Assembly: GCF_013283745.1 (NCBI RefSeq) | Contig: NZ_JABSTZ010000001.1 | Coordinates: 514,406-578,405, forward strand | DNA from: Aeromicrobium stalagmiti | GTDB lineage: Bacteria; Actinomycetota; Actinomycetes; Propionibacteriales; Nocardioidaceae | Length of the DNA stretch: 64,000 bases | Direction: 5' to 3' | In this document: positions 33,350 through 41,325 of the stretch, piece after piece | Layout of the letters: each line of letters begins with the position of its first letter | How positions within the stretch are numbered: the first letter of the stretch is position 1 | The notes under the pieces: model-generated | The model's input: only the letters and a program-made list of their open reading frames with translations | What the model was told of the DNA's origin: nothing | The model's database searches: none | Position numbers and translations under genes: made by a program

Positions 33350-34368
33350 TCCGCCACCGGTGCTGCGCTCTCCTGTTCCTCGCCCAGACGCGAGAGCAGG
33401 GGCGCCAGGAGCTCGGGCGTGATGCTGAGGTGCGTGATCGGCGGCAGGTTGGCGGCGAGCTCGCGCAGCGCGAGGGCGAGCAGCTTCTCCTGGTCGACGT
33501 CGCCGTACGCCGCGAACTTCGCCGTCTCGGCCGTCGCGTCGGCCTCACCGATGAGGCGGGTCCGCGCCGCGTCCGCGTCGGCGATGAGTCCCTGCTGCTC
33601 GGCCCGGGCGACCGTGGCGATCTTCTCGGCCTCGGCGCGCTCGCTCGCCCGCTTGCGCTCGTTCTGCCCCTGCTGCGAGACCAGCTCCTCCTCGCGGCGG
33701 GCCAGCTCGATCTGGTTGGTGAGCTCGTTCTCGGCGATCGCCCGCTCGTTCTCCACCGCGACGGCACGTCGCTCGAACGTCGCGCGATCAGCCTCCTGCT
33801 GCACGGCCTCACGGGTCGGCGTCTGGAGCGCACGCTCGAGCTCGGCCTCGGCCCGGATCGCGACGACCCGCACGTCCGTGACCGAAAGACCGCGCTCGAT
33901 GAGCCGCTGGTCGTTCGCGAGCTGGTCGGCGACCTGCTGACGGACCGGGCCGATGCCGTGCGCGAGGGCCTCGGCCATCGTGATGCCGGCGAGGTACTCC
34001 AGCGCCGGCTGCTGCGCGAGCTCGGTCAGCAGCCCACCGAGCCGCTCGAGCGGCCGGGCGTTCCACTCACCGGTGCGCGGGTTGATGCCGAAGTCGATGC
34101 GGGTCGCCGCCACGGCCGGGTCCGACACGCGGTACGTCACGGTGGCCTGCACCGAGACGACCTGGAAGTCCGACGTGCGCGCCTGAAACATCAGCGCCTG
34201 CTCGCGGTCGTCCATCGGCACCTCGGCGAGGGCCGCGGTACTGGGGCGGAACCAGAAGGAGACGCCTGCACCCGACCGCTTGACGGTGCCACCGCGGAGC
34301 TGGAGCACGAACGACGTCGGGTCCGAGCGGAGGTGGTTGACGAACGGACGCTTCGAGATGTCTGCCAT
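33346..34368 (-). CDS. SPFH/band-7 domain protein
   Basis: 340 residues. The SPFH domain covers about 20-200 (FQVVSVQATVTYRV, the core strands) and is followed by a long charged coiled coil (about 195-290, rich in Glu/Arg/Ala: EREEELVSQQGQNERKR-like) and a short C-terminal domain. There is no N-terminal membrane helix, so it is likely a soluble or peripheral flotillin relative that oligomerises. AGGGGA precedes the ATG at 34368; a longer start at 34419 lacks support. The coupled downstream gene is a NAD-kinase-like protein, an association with no known meaning. Confidence 0.85.
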   Translation of the reverse strand: MADISKRPFVNHLRSDPTSFVLQLRGGTVKRSGAGVSFWFRPSTAALAEVPMDDREQALMFQARTSDFQVVSVQATVTYRVSDPAVAATRIDFGINPRTGEWNARPLERLGGLLTELAQQPALEYLAGITMAEALAHGIGPVRQQVADQLANDQRLIERGLSVTDVRVVAIRAEAELERALQTPTREAVQQEADRATFERRAVAVENERAIAENELTNQIELARREEELVSQQGQNERKRASERAEAEKIATVARAEQQGLIADADAARTRLIGEADATAETAKFAAYGDVDQEKLLALALRELAANLPPITHLSITPELLAPLLSRLGEEQESAAPVAE

Positions 34369-34445
34369 GGGGTCCCCTGAGAGTTCGGTGGGCCCAGTCT
34401 GCCGGAGGGTGGCGCGCACGCCGACAGGTGGGCGACACTCGATCC

Positions 34446-34925
34446 ATGACCCTGGTCATCGGCATCCTCATCGGCATCGTGCTCGTCGTGGTCCTGCGGA
34501 TCGCGTTCACCCGAGCGTTGCTGGTCAAGCTGCGACGCGACGTCGCGGCGCTCAGCCGCGGCGACTACGGACCCCTGCTCAGCGGCTTCGCCGACGACGC
34601 CGTGCTCGACTTCCACGAGGGCGAGCACCGATGGTCCGGCTCGTACGTCGGCAAGGCCCGCATCGAGGAGTTCCTGCAGTCGTTCGTCGGCGCGGGCCTG
34701 CACGGCGACATCCGCCAGATCTTCATGGGCGGATGGTCGTGGAGCATGACGATCCTCACCCGCTTCGACGACGCCGCCGATCTCGACGGCGAGCACCTCT
34801 ACGACAACCAGACGGTCCTCGTCTGCCGCACCCGCTGGGGCAAGATCGTCCACCAGGCCGACTACTACGTCGACACTGCTCGCATCCTCGACCTCGACCA
34901 GAAGCTCACCGCTCGAGGCCTGTGA
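34446..34925 (+). CDS. Membrane-anchored SnoaL/NTF2-like protein
   Basis: 159 residues: one N-terminal membrane helix (about 3-22) followed by a SnoaL-like cone fold (about 40-150) with GDYGPLLSGFADDAVLDFHEGEHRWSG-type opening strands and a WSWSMTILTRF strand. Members bind small hydrophobic ligands or act as isomerases and dehydratases. The ATG at 34446 places the helix at the very N-terminus. It is divergent from the SPFH gene. Specific function is unknown. Confidence 0.7.
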   Translation: MTLVIGILIGIVLVVVLRIAFTRALLVKLRRDVAALSRGDYGPLLSGFADDAVLDFHEGEHRWSGSYVGKARIEEFLQSFVGAGLHGDIRQIFMGGWSWSMTILTRFDDAADLDGEHLYDNQTVLVCRTRWGKIVHQADYYVDTARILDLDQKLTARGL

Positions 34926-34951
34926 GACCACGCTCTCATGCTCGGCTGGAC

Positions 34952-35048
34952 GTGATCTCGATACACCGCCTCGTTCCTCGGCGGCACTCGATCACCGAGC
35001 CGTTCGCTGGTCGAGTGCCTCGCGAGGAACGAGCGAGGTGTATCGAGA
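34952..35048. repeat. Long inverted repeat (interspersed element) left of the GIY-YIG gene
   Basis: The left arm 34956-34991 begins TCTCGATACACC and ends GGCACTCGA. The right arm 35011-35048 begins TCGAGTGCC and ends GGTGTATCGAGA. The arms are near-complete inverted copies of each other with a few indels and a 19-bp loop, able to form a large cruciform or RNA hairpin. The first 48 bp (34952-34999) recur perfectly at 35386-35433. Confidence 0.85.
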
Positions 35049-35101
35049 CCCCTGTGGACACCTCGAGGCGCCACCGCACGACATCCGCCACCCTCGTCCC
35101 C

Positions 35102-35389
35102 ATGGGTTTCATGTACATCCTTCGATGCTCCGACGGCAGCTACTACGTGGGCAGCACCCGCGACATCGACGCCCGCCTGCGACAGCACCAGTGCGGCGAG
35201 GGCGCCCAGTACACGAAGCGCCGCCGTCCGGTGGAGCTCGTCTACTGCCTGCCGTGTGAGTCGGTGGTCCAGGCCTTCTGGTGGGAGAAGAAGGTGCAGA
35301 AGTGGGGTCGGGCGAAGCGCGAGGCCCTCATCCGCGGTGAGCTCGAGCTGTTGCCGGAGCTGTCGAAGAAGACGTTCGACCGGGAGTGA
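35102..35389 (+). CDS. Small GIY-YIG nuclease-domain protein
   Basis: 95 residues that form one GIY-YIG domain. MYILRCSDGSYYVGST supplies the two halves of the motif (here MYI and YYVG), and RDIDARLRQHQCGEGAQYTKRR supplies the conserved Arg and the following helix, ending with a Trp/Lys-rich block (WWEKKVQKWGRAKREALI). It resembles the stand-alone YhbQ/UvrC-N group. No ribosome site precedes the ATG. The gene is bracketed by 48-bp direct repeats and its stop codon lies in the right-hand copy, so it looks like the coding part of a small mobile unit. Confidence 0.85.
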   Translation: MGFMYILRCSDGSYYVGSTRDIDARLRQHQCGEGAQYTKRRRPVELVYCLPCESVVQAFWWEKKVQKWGRAKREALIRGELELLPELSKKTFDRE

Positions 35390-35680
35390 TCTCGATACAC
35401 CGCCTCGTTCCTCGGCGGCACTCGATCACCGAGGAACCCCCGCACTCGAACACCGAGCCGTTCGCCGGTCCAGGTGTATCGAGACCACCGAGGAACCCCC
35501 GCACTCGAACACCGAGCCGTTCGCCGGTCGAGTGCCTCGCGAGGAACGAGCGAGGTGTATCGAGACCACCGAGGAACCCCCGCACTCGAACACCGAGCCG
35601 TTCGCCGGTCGAGTGCCTCGCGAGGAACGAGCGAGGTGTATCGAGACCCCCGAGGAACCCCCGCACTCGATCACCGGGCG
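35386..35680. repeat. Direct-repeat copy plus 81-bp tandem array right of the GIY-YIG gene
   Basis: 35386-35433 is a perfect copy of 34952-34999. From 35428 follow tandem units that begin ACCGAGGAACCCCCGCACTC: a shortened 59-bp unit (35428-35486), two identical 81-bp units (35487-35567, 35568-35648) and a final partial unit from 35649. Each full unit contains the right arm of the upstream inverted repeat (TCGAGTGCC to GTGTATCGAGA) and internal palindromes such as CACTCGA-19-TCGAGTG. The array ends at the Mce-associated gene stop; there is no gene in it. Confidence 0.9.
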
Positions 35681-35681
35681 G

Positions 35682-36185
35682 CTAGAGGGGCTTGAGCTGG
35701 GTGATCTTCCAGACCCCGCCGACCTTCTTCGCCGTGACGGCGAGCTGTGCTGCCGAGACACTGGACTCGTCGTCCTTGGCCCGCCGGCTCGACTGATCGA
35801 GGAACACCAGCAGCCGGGCGGTCGATCCGTGCAGCTCCTTGACCCCGATCGCCTGCACCTGAGCGGACAGCATGAGCTTCTGGCCCGGAGCACGCTCCTG
35901 CAGCGAGGCGAACAGCGTGTCGTACTCCGTCCGCGCAGCGCCGGCGAGCAGCTCGTCGGCGGCAGCCTCGGTCGATGCCGGGTCCTGGTAGTCGTAGGTC
36001 AGCACGCGACCCAGCGCCTGCGAGACGCTCGCCTGCACCTGGGCCGTGGTCTTGCTGTCCACGACGGCCCCGTTGTCGGCGGCCTCGCTGCGCTGCAGGT
36101 CGATGCTCATGTACCAGCCGAGCAGGCCCACGACGAGCAGCACGGCAGCGAGGGCAACGGGCCAGCCGCGGCGCACGATCCTCAT
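35682..36185 (-). CDS. Mce-associated membrane protein (second)
   Basis: 167 residues: a short basic N-terminus, one membrane helix (about 8-25, WPVALAAVLLVVGLLGWYM) and an extracytoplasmic domain of alternating helix and strand ending KVGGVWKITQLKPL, the usual end of Mas proteins. These accompany Mce operons and stabilise or assist the transporter. The ATG at 36185 overlaps the stop of the preceding Mas gene (ATGA). It is the last gene of the operon and abuts the tandem repeat array. Confidence 0.85.
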   Translation of the reverse strand: MRIVRRGWPVALAAVLLVVGLLGWYMSIDLQRSEAADNGAVVDSKTTAQVQASVSQALGRVLTYDYQDPASTEAAADELLAGAARTEYDTLFASLQERAPGQKLMLSAQVQAIGVKELHGSTARLLVFLDQSSRRAKDDESSVSAAQLAVTAKKVGGVWKITQLKPL

Positions 36186-36775
36186 GAGAGGCTCACCGCC
36201 ACCTGCTGGAGAGTCTCGATCCGCCACCGGCCACCGACCTTGACGATGTCGGCGCTGAACCGGTTGCGCTTGACCGTCGGCTCGCTGTCGGGCTTGGCGG
36301 CGTCCTGCACCGTCACCTCGACCGCGGCGATGACCGTGGCCGAGGAGGCGTCGAGATCGACCACCGAGGCGTCGACGACGCGACCCGTGGAGATCTTCTT
36401 CTGCTCGGCGAGCAGCTGCCGGTCCTCCTTGCTGACCTGCGTGAGCTGGTCGCGCAGCGTCCCCGTCGTCACGGCGCCCCAGGCCTTCACGCCGGCGTCG
36501 ACCTTGCGGTAGTCCAGCGTGTTCATGGTGGCGATGTCCTGGCGTGCCTGCAGCAGCACCGCGTCGCGCGTCTCAGCGGTCTTGCGGTCCTCGTCGCCAC
36601 TGGTCTGCCACCAGGCGAAGGAGCCCGAGGCAGCCACGAGCAGCGCGACGCCGAGCAGCACGAAGCGCCACCCACCCCCGGACCGCTGGCGTGGCTCCGG
36701 GTCCTTGCGGCGGGACGCGGGTCGCTGCTGCGACTCGTCGTCGTCGGTCACCTTCTCGACCTCGTCGGTCATCAT
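36182..36775 (-). CDS. Mce-associated membrane protein (first)
   Basis: 197 residues: an acidic/basic cytoplasmic leader (about 1-32), one membrane helix (about 35-53) and an extracytoplasmic Mas domain. It resembles the next gene (AVLLQARQDIATMNTLDYRK and the end KVGGRWRIETLQQVAVSLS), so the two are diverged paralogues. The ATG at 36775 overlaps the MceF stop and has GGAGGA six bases upstream. Likely partner of the Mce complex in the envelope. Confidence 0.85.
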   Translation of the reverse strand: MMTDEVEKVTDDDESQQRPASRRKDPEPRQRSGGGWRFVLLGVALLVAASGSFAWWQTSGDEDRKTAETRDAVLLQARQDIATMNTLDYRKVDAGVKAWGAVTTGTLRDQLTQVSKEDRQLLAEQKKISTGRVVDASVVDLDASSATVIAAVEVTVQDAAKPDSEPTVKRNRFSADIVKVGGRWRIETLQQVAVSLS

Positions 36776-37977
36776 GACGTTCCTCCCATGAGATCGGCCA
36801 GCGAGTCCACGACCGACACCTTCGGCACCGATCCTGCCGTGGACGCGGCGTTCGACGCGACCCCGGCGGTGGCACCCGGACGCTTGGGTGCCGCCTTCGG
36901 TCCGCGGACGTTGGTGCCGGTGGACGGCGACGCCGTGCATCCGGCCTGGGTGTTGAACGGCTTGCCGCGGCCGGTGTCGAGCCCCTGGCGGACCGTGGTC
37001 CCCCCGTAGCCGCTGGTGCACGGCACCGGGTCGAAGTACGACTGGGCGAGGCCGAGGTTGAGACCATTCGAGCCGTTGATAGCCCAGCCGATGCTGAAGG
37101 CCGTGGGGACGTTGACGAGCGCGTCCTCGACGCCGTCGGCGTTGGTGCCGAAGACCTGGGCGGTCGACACCAGGTTGCCCAGCAGCACACCGAGCGGGCT
37201 GCCGACCTGCTTGAACAGCTTGTCGATCGAGCGCGCGGCTGCCGGTGAGCTCTCGATCAGCGCTCGCAGGTCGCCGTCGGACGCCTTCAGGGTCGTGGCG
37301 AGCGTACGCAGGTCACCGCTGAAGCCGCGGATGCTGGCCGCCGACTCCTCCTGCGTCGACAGGACCGTGCTCGAGCTGTCGATCAGCTGCGACGTCACGA
37401 GGAAGTTGGTGTCGGCGGCTTCGACGAGGTCGCGCGAGGTGTCGAGCAGGCGGGCCAGGCTCTCGCCGGCGCCGCGCGACGCCTCGTAGCCCTCGTCGAT
37501 GACGGTGGTCAGTGACTCCGGGTCGACCGAGCCGACGAAGTCGCGGCCGCTGCGCAGCACCTCGTCGATCGCCGGCGGAGCGGAGTCGCCGGCCGCCGAG
37601 AGGCGGTCGCCGTCCTGCAGCGTCGGCCCGGAGCCCGACGTGCTGCGCAGGTCGATGTACTGCTCGCCGATCGCGGAGCGGTTGGCGACCCGCACCTGCA
37701 CGTCGGCGGGGATCTCGGGCGCCCCGCCCTCGATGCGCAGCGTCGCCTCGGCCCCCTCGGCCGTCGCGCTGAGCGCAGAGATGCGGCCGACGGGCACGCC
37801 GCGGTAGGTCACCTCACCGTTCTCGAAGGCACCGGCCGCGTCCGGCAGGACCGCTGTCACGGTGTAGCCGGACCGGGTGAGGTCGATGCCCACGTAGCGG
37901 GCGCCGAGGTAGGCGGTCGCGAGCAGGCCGACGACCACGAACGCGACGAGCTTGATCCTGATCCCGGACGTCAGCAT
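36772..37977 (-). CDS. mceF: MceF-family lipid-transport protein
   Basis: 401 residues. An N-terminal membrane anchor (about 8-27) is followed by an MlaD/Mce domain (about 38-115, GVPVGRISALS is the characteristic turn), a long helical region (about 125-260) and a disordered Ala/Pro/Ser tail. Mce proteins assemble as a six-subunit tunnel carrying lipids between envelope layers. The position as the last of six Mce genes fits MceF. The start overlaps the MceE stop by one base (TGATG). Confidence 0.9.
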   Translation of the reverse strand: MLTSGIRIKLVAFVVVGLLATAYLGARYVGIDLTRSGYTVTAVLPDAAGAFENGEVTYRGVPVGRISALSATAEGAEATLRIEGGAPEIPADVQVRVANRSAIGEQYIDLRSTSGSGPTLQDGDRLSAAGDSAPPAIDEVLRSGRDFVGSVDPESLTTVIDEGYEASRGAGESLARLLDTSRDLVEAADTNFLVTSQLIDSSSTVLSTQEESAASIRGFSGDLRTLATTLKASDGDLRALIESSPAAARSIDKLFKQVGSPLGVLLGNLVSTAQVFGTNADGVEDALVNVPTAFSIGWAINGSNGLNLGLAQSYFDPVPCTSGYGGTTVRQGLDTGRGKPFNTQAGCTASPSTGTNVRGPKAAPKRPGATAGVASNAASTAGSVPKVSVVDSLADLMGGTS

Positions 37978-39275
37978 CAGTCCTCACCGTCCTTGGGGGT
38001 CACGCCCGGCGTGGGTGTCGGGCTCGTCTCGGTGGGCTGCGGATCCGTCGGCTCCGGAGTGGGCTCGCCCGTCGGGTCGGGCGTCGGAGTCGCGGTGGGA
38101 TCGTCGGACGGGGTGGGCGTCGGGCTCAGCACCGGCACGGTCGGTGACGGGACCCCGGGGATGGCCGAGTCGGTCGGCGGCAGCAGGGCCGGCGACGGGA
38201 TCGTGATCTTCTTGCCCTTGCGCAGCCCGTTGGCCGGGTAGTTCGGGTCCTCGACCTGCGGCCAGGAGCACCCGATCGCCTCGCACCCGTTGGGCAGGGT
38301 GCGAAAGTTCGTCTCGACGAACACGTTGAGGTAGTCGCCCTTGATCGCGCCGAGCACCGAGTCGGGGAACGGGTAGGTGAGCAGGATCTGCAACGAGTCG
38401 GGCAGGTCCTGACCCGACTTCGCCAGCTGGGTGAGGATGGGCTCGAGCGCCTGCAGGTCCTTCACGATGTCGTCCTGGGCGGCGTCGAGAGTCTCGACGG
38501 TCACGTCCGAGAGCCGGTCGAGCGACCTCAGCATCGAGACGAGCTGCTCGCGCTGGTCGACCACGACCTGCATGCCCGGGCTGAGCCCGTCGAGCGCCGA
38601 CGCGATCTTGGCCTTGTCGGCGTCGAGCGTCGTGCCGAGCGTGGCCAGCCCGTCGAGGGCGGACGTGATCGACTCCTTGCGCTCGTCGAGGCCTGACACG
38701 AACGTCTCCATCTGGCGCAGCGCCTTCTTGACCTCCCCGGGGCGTCCGGTCGAGACCTTCTGCAGCTCACGGGAGATCTCCTGGAACTGCCCGATCCCTC
38801 CGCCGTTGAGCACCAGCGACAGGGCGCCGAGCACCTGCTCGACCTGGGCGGCCTGCGACGTGTCGGCCAGGCCGAGCCGATCGCCGCTCGCGATCGCGGG
38901 ACCGGCGACGGGCTGCTCCGGTCGCACGAGCCCGACGTACTTCTCACCGAGCAGGGACGTCTGCTGCAGGCGTGCCGTCGTGCCCGCGGGGAGGGAGACC
39001 GACCGGTTGACGACGAGCTCGACCTGCGCGCTGCGGCCATCGTCGTTGAGCGTGATCCTCGAGACGCGGCCGACCGCGACGTTGTCGACCTTCACGCTCG
39101 ACTGGGGCACGAGGTCGAGGACGTCGTCGAAGTCCGCGGTGATCGTCACGGGGTTCGACCCGACGTCGGCGCCGCCCGGCAGCGGGGTGTCGTAGACGCC
39201 GCCCGAGAGCACGCCACACCCCCCGAGGGTGAGGCCCGCGACCAGCCCGGCCGCCACCCGGCCCAGGCGCCTCAC
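37977..39275 (-). CDS. mceE: MceE-family lipoprotein (LprK-like)
   Basis: 432 residues with a lipoprotein signal peptide, lipobox LGGC (Cys20), as is usual for the fifth Mce protein. The Mce domain (about 40-118) includes VKVDNVAVGRVSRI, and is followed by a long helical domain. The last 75 residues or so are an extended Pro/Thr/Ser/Asp tail (PTPTPSDDPTATPTPDP pattern) likely disordered and extracellular. The GTG start overlaps the MceD stop (GTGA). Confidence 0.92.
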   Translation of the reverse strand: MRRLGRVAAGLVAGLTLGGCGVLSGGVYDTPLPGGADVGSNPVTITADFDDVLDLVPQSSVKVDNVAVGRVSRITLNDDGRSAQVELVVNRSVSLPAGTTARLQQTSLLGEKYVGLVRPEQPVAGPAIASGDRLGLADTSQAAQVEQVLGALSLVLNGGGIGQFQEISRELQKVSTGRPGEVKKALRQMETFVSGLDERKESITSALDGLATLGTTLDADKAKIASALDGLSPGMQVVVDQREQLVSMLRSLDRLSDVTVETLDAAQDDIVKDLQALEPILTQLAKSGQDLPDSLQILLTYPFPDSVLGAIKGDYLNVFVETNFRTLPNGCEAIGCSWPQVEDPNYPANGLRKGKKITIPSPALLPPTDSAIPGVPSPTVPVLSPTPTPSDDPTATPTPDPTGEPTPEPTDPQPTETSPTPTPGVTPKDGED

Positions 39276-40306
39276 CGGCCCTCACCCACTCCGGGCAGGA
39301 GCACCGGCGGCGCGTCGACCGACGACTTCGCGCTGAGCCCGTCGTCGGCCCAGATCGACACCTCGTTGAGGTTGCCGCGCCCGTCGATGGTGTTGCGCTC
39401 CGGGTCGTAGGCGCGGATGAAGTTCTGCAGGGCCACCGGGATCAGGCGCACCGACTCCTCGAGGGAGTCCTTCTGCTTGACCAGCACCTGCGTCGGCCCG
39501 AGCAGGTTGTCGACGCTGGTCTTGATGTTGTCGCGGTTGTCGTCGATGAAGTCGTCGACGATCACCAGCGCGTCGCCCAGGTTGGTGATCGCGTCCGCGA
39601 GGTCGTCGCTGTCGTCGGCGAGGTAGTCGGTGGCCTCCGCGAACTGGCGGTTGACGTTGGCGACGCCCCGGTCGTTGGCGACGAGCATGTCGTTGAACTC
39701 CTTGAAGTTCGCGATCGTGGCGAACAGGTCGTCGCTGGAGTCGGCGAGGGTCCCGGTCGACTTGCCGAGCTCGTCGATGGTGCGGTTGATGCCGGCACCG
39801 TTGCCGGCCAGGTTGCTGGCGGCGACGTCGAGCAGGTCGGACAACGCCCCCTTCGAGTTGGCGCCGTCGGGGCCGAGCTTCGTGGCGACGTCGGTGATGC
39901 TCGTGTAGAGCTCGTCGATCTCGACGGGCACCGCGGTGCGCTCACGGGGGATCTGCGCACCGTCCTCGAGCCGCGGCCCGCCGGTGTCGGGCTTGGTCAG
40001 CTGCACGTAGCGATCACTGACCAGCGTCGGCGCCACGATGACGGCCGCCGTGTCGGCCTCGACGTGCTGGCCGGCCTCGAGCGTCATCGACACCCGTACG
40101 CCGTCACGCCTCGGCTCGACGGCGGTGACCTTGCCGACCTCGACGCCGAGCACCTGCACCTCGGAGCCGGGGTAGAGACCCACCGTCGACTCGAACACCG
40201 CGTCGACGCGCGTCCCGCGGTCGCCCAGGGAGCGCCACGCGAGGAAGCCCGCCACCACGAGGGCAAGGACGGCGACGGTCCCGATGGTCCTGCGCGAGAT
40301 GCTCAT
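39272..40306 (-). CDS. mceD: MceD-family lipid-transport protein
   Basis: 344 residues: an N-terminal membrane helix (about 7-24), an Mce domain (about 32-110, with VLGVEVGKVTAVEP) and an extended helical domain rich in Asp and Leu (TIDELGKSTGTLADSSDDL) predicted to form the tunnel. The ATG overlaps the MceC stop (ATGA). It lacks the long Pro-rich tail seen in MceE and F. Confidence 0.92.
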   Translation of the reverse strand: MSISRRTIGTVAVLALVVAGFLAWRSLGDRGTRVDAVFESTVGLYPGSEVQVLGVEVGKVTAVEPRRDGVRVSMTLEAGQHVEADTAAVIVAPTLVSDRYVQLTKPDTGGPRLEDGAQIPRERTAVPVEIDELYTSITDVATKLGPDGANSKGALSDLLDVAASNLAGNGAGINRTIDELGKSTGTLADSSDDLFATIANFKEFNDMLVANDRGVANVNRQFAEATDYLADDSDDLADAITNLGDALVIVDDFIDDNRDNIKTSVDNLLGPTQVLVKQKDSLEESVRLIPVALQNFIRAYDPERNTIDGRGNLNEVSIWADDGLSAKSSVDAPPVLLPGVGEGR

Positions 40307-41325
40307 TTCCCGCCTCCCTTGCTCGGCGTGCAGTTGCGTTCGACGTCGTTCTCCAGCTGAGGACGCGTCTCGTCGGTGAACAGGCCACAGATGTAGGAGT
40401 CGACCCATCGCCCGTTGCCGAGCGCCGAGGTCACGACCCGGTAGTAGGGGCCGAGCTTCTTCAGCGCGGAGTCGAGGTTGTCCTGGTTCTCCTGCAGGAT
40501 GCGGGCGACGTCGTCGAGCTTCTCCAGCGCCGGGCGCAGCTGCTTCTCGTTGTCCTTGACCAGGCCCTGCAGCTGCGTCCCGAGCCGCGCGGTGCCGTCG
40601 AGCATCGCCGCGACCGTCTCGCGTCGCTGGCCGAGCTCGTCGAGCAGCGAGCTGCCGTCGGTGATGATCTTGGCGAACTCGGCGTTGCGGTCCTTGAGCG
40701 TCCCCGAGACGGACTTGGTCGCCTCGAACAGCTTCGCCAGCTCCTCGTCGCGGCTGGAGATGGTGCGGGACAGGTCGGTCAGCCCGCTCACCATCGTGCG
40801 CACCGACTCAGGCGTGTCGCGGAACGCGTCGCTCAGCGCGTCGAAGCTCGCCTCGAGCTGGGTCGTGTCGATCTCGCCCACCGTGTCGGAGAGGTCGGAG
40901 AACGCCTCGTTGACGTCGTACGGGGTGGTCGTGCGGTCGACCGGGATGGCGTCGGCGAGCTCGGCGCGGCCGGCCGGCACGAGCGCGAGGAACTTCTGCC
41001 CCAGCATCGTCTTGACCTTCACCGAGGCGGACGTCTGGTCGCCGAGCCGTGCGCCCTTGGCCCGGAACTTCACCTCCACCGTCGCACCGTCGAGGGAGAT
41101 GTCGGTGACCTTGCCGACCTTGACGCCGGCGACGCGCACCTCGTTGCCCTCCTTGAGGCCACCGGCCTCGGCGAACTTCGCGGTGTAGACGTGCCCGCCA
41201 CCGATGATCGGCAGGGACGCGGCGTTGAACGTCAGCGCGAAGATGACGACCATCGAGACGATGCCGACGACCGCGATCACGATCTTGTTGCGCTCGGCGA
41301 ACGCCGTGGGGTACTTCGTCATCAT
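40303..41325 (-). CDS. mceC: MceC-family lipid-transport protein
   Basis: 340 residues: a membrane helix (about 15-36), an Mce domain (about 45-125, RVAGVKVGKVTDI) and a helical C-terminal region with two late cysteines (YICGLF, ERNCTPSKGGGK) that may form a disulfide. I chose the ATG at 41325, which overlaps the MceB stop and has GAGAGG upstream; a GTG at 41331 is possible. Confidence 0.92.
   Translation of the reverse strand: MMTKYPTAFAERNKIVIAVVGIVSMVVIFALTFNAASLPIIGGGHVYTAKFAEAGGLKEGNEVRVAGVKVGKVTDISLDGATVEVKFRAKGARLGDQTSASVKVKTMLGQKFLALVPAGRAELADAIPVDRTTTPYDVNEAFSDLSDTVGEIDTTQLEASFDALSDAFRDTPESVRTMVSGLTDLSRTISSRDEELAKLFEATKSVSGTLKDRNAEFAKIITDGSSLLDELGQRRETVAAMLDGTARLGTQLQGLVKDNEKQLRPALEKLDDVARILQENQDNLDSALKKLGPYYRVVTSALGNGRWVDSYICGLFTDETRPQLENDVERNCTPSKGGGK

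Noticed and set aside
34952..35680. CRISPR array
   Set aside because: The repeats are 81 bp, directly abutting and near-identical throughout, with no unique spacers and no cas genes; they are tandem copies of a palindromic element.
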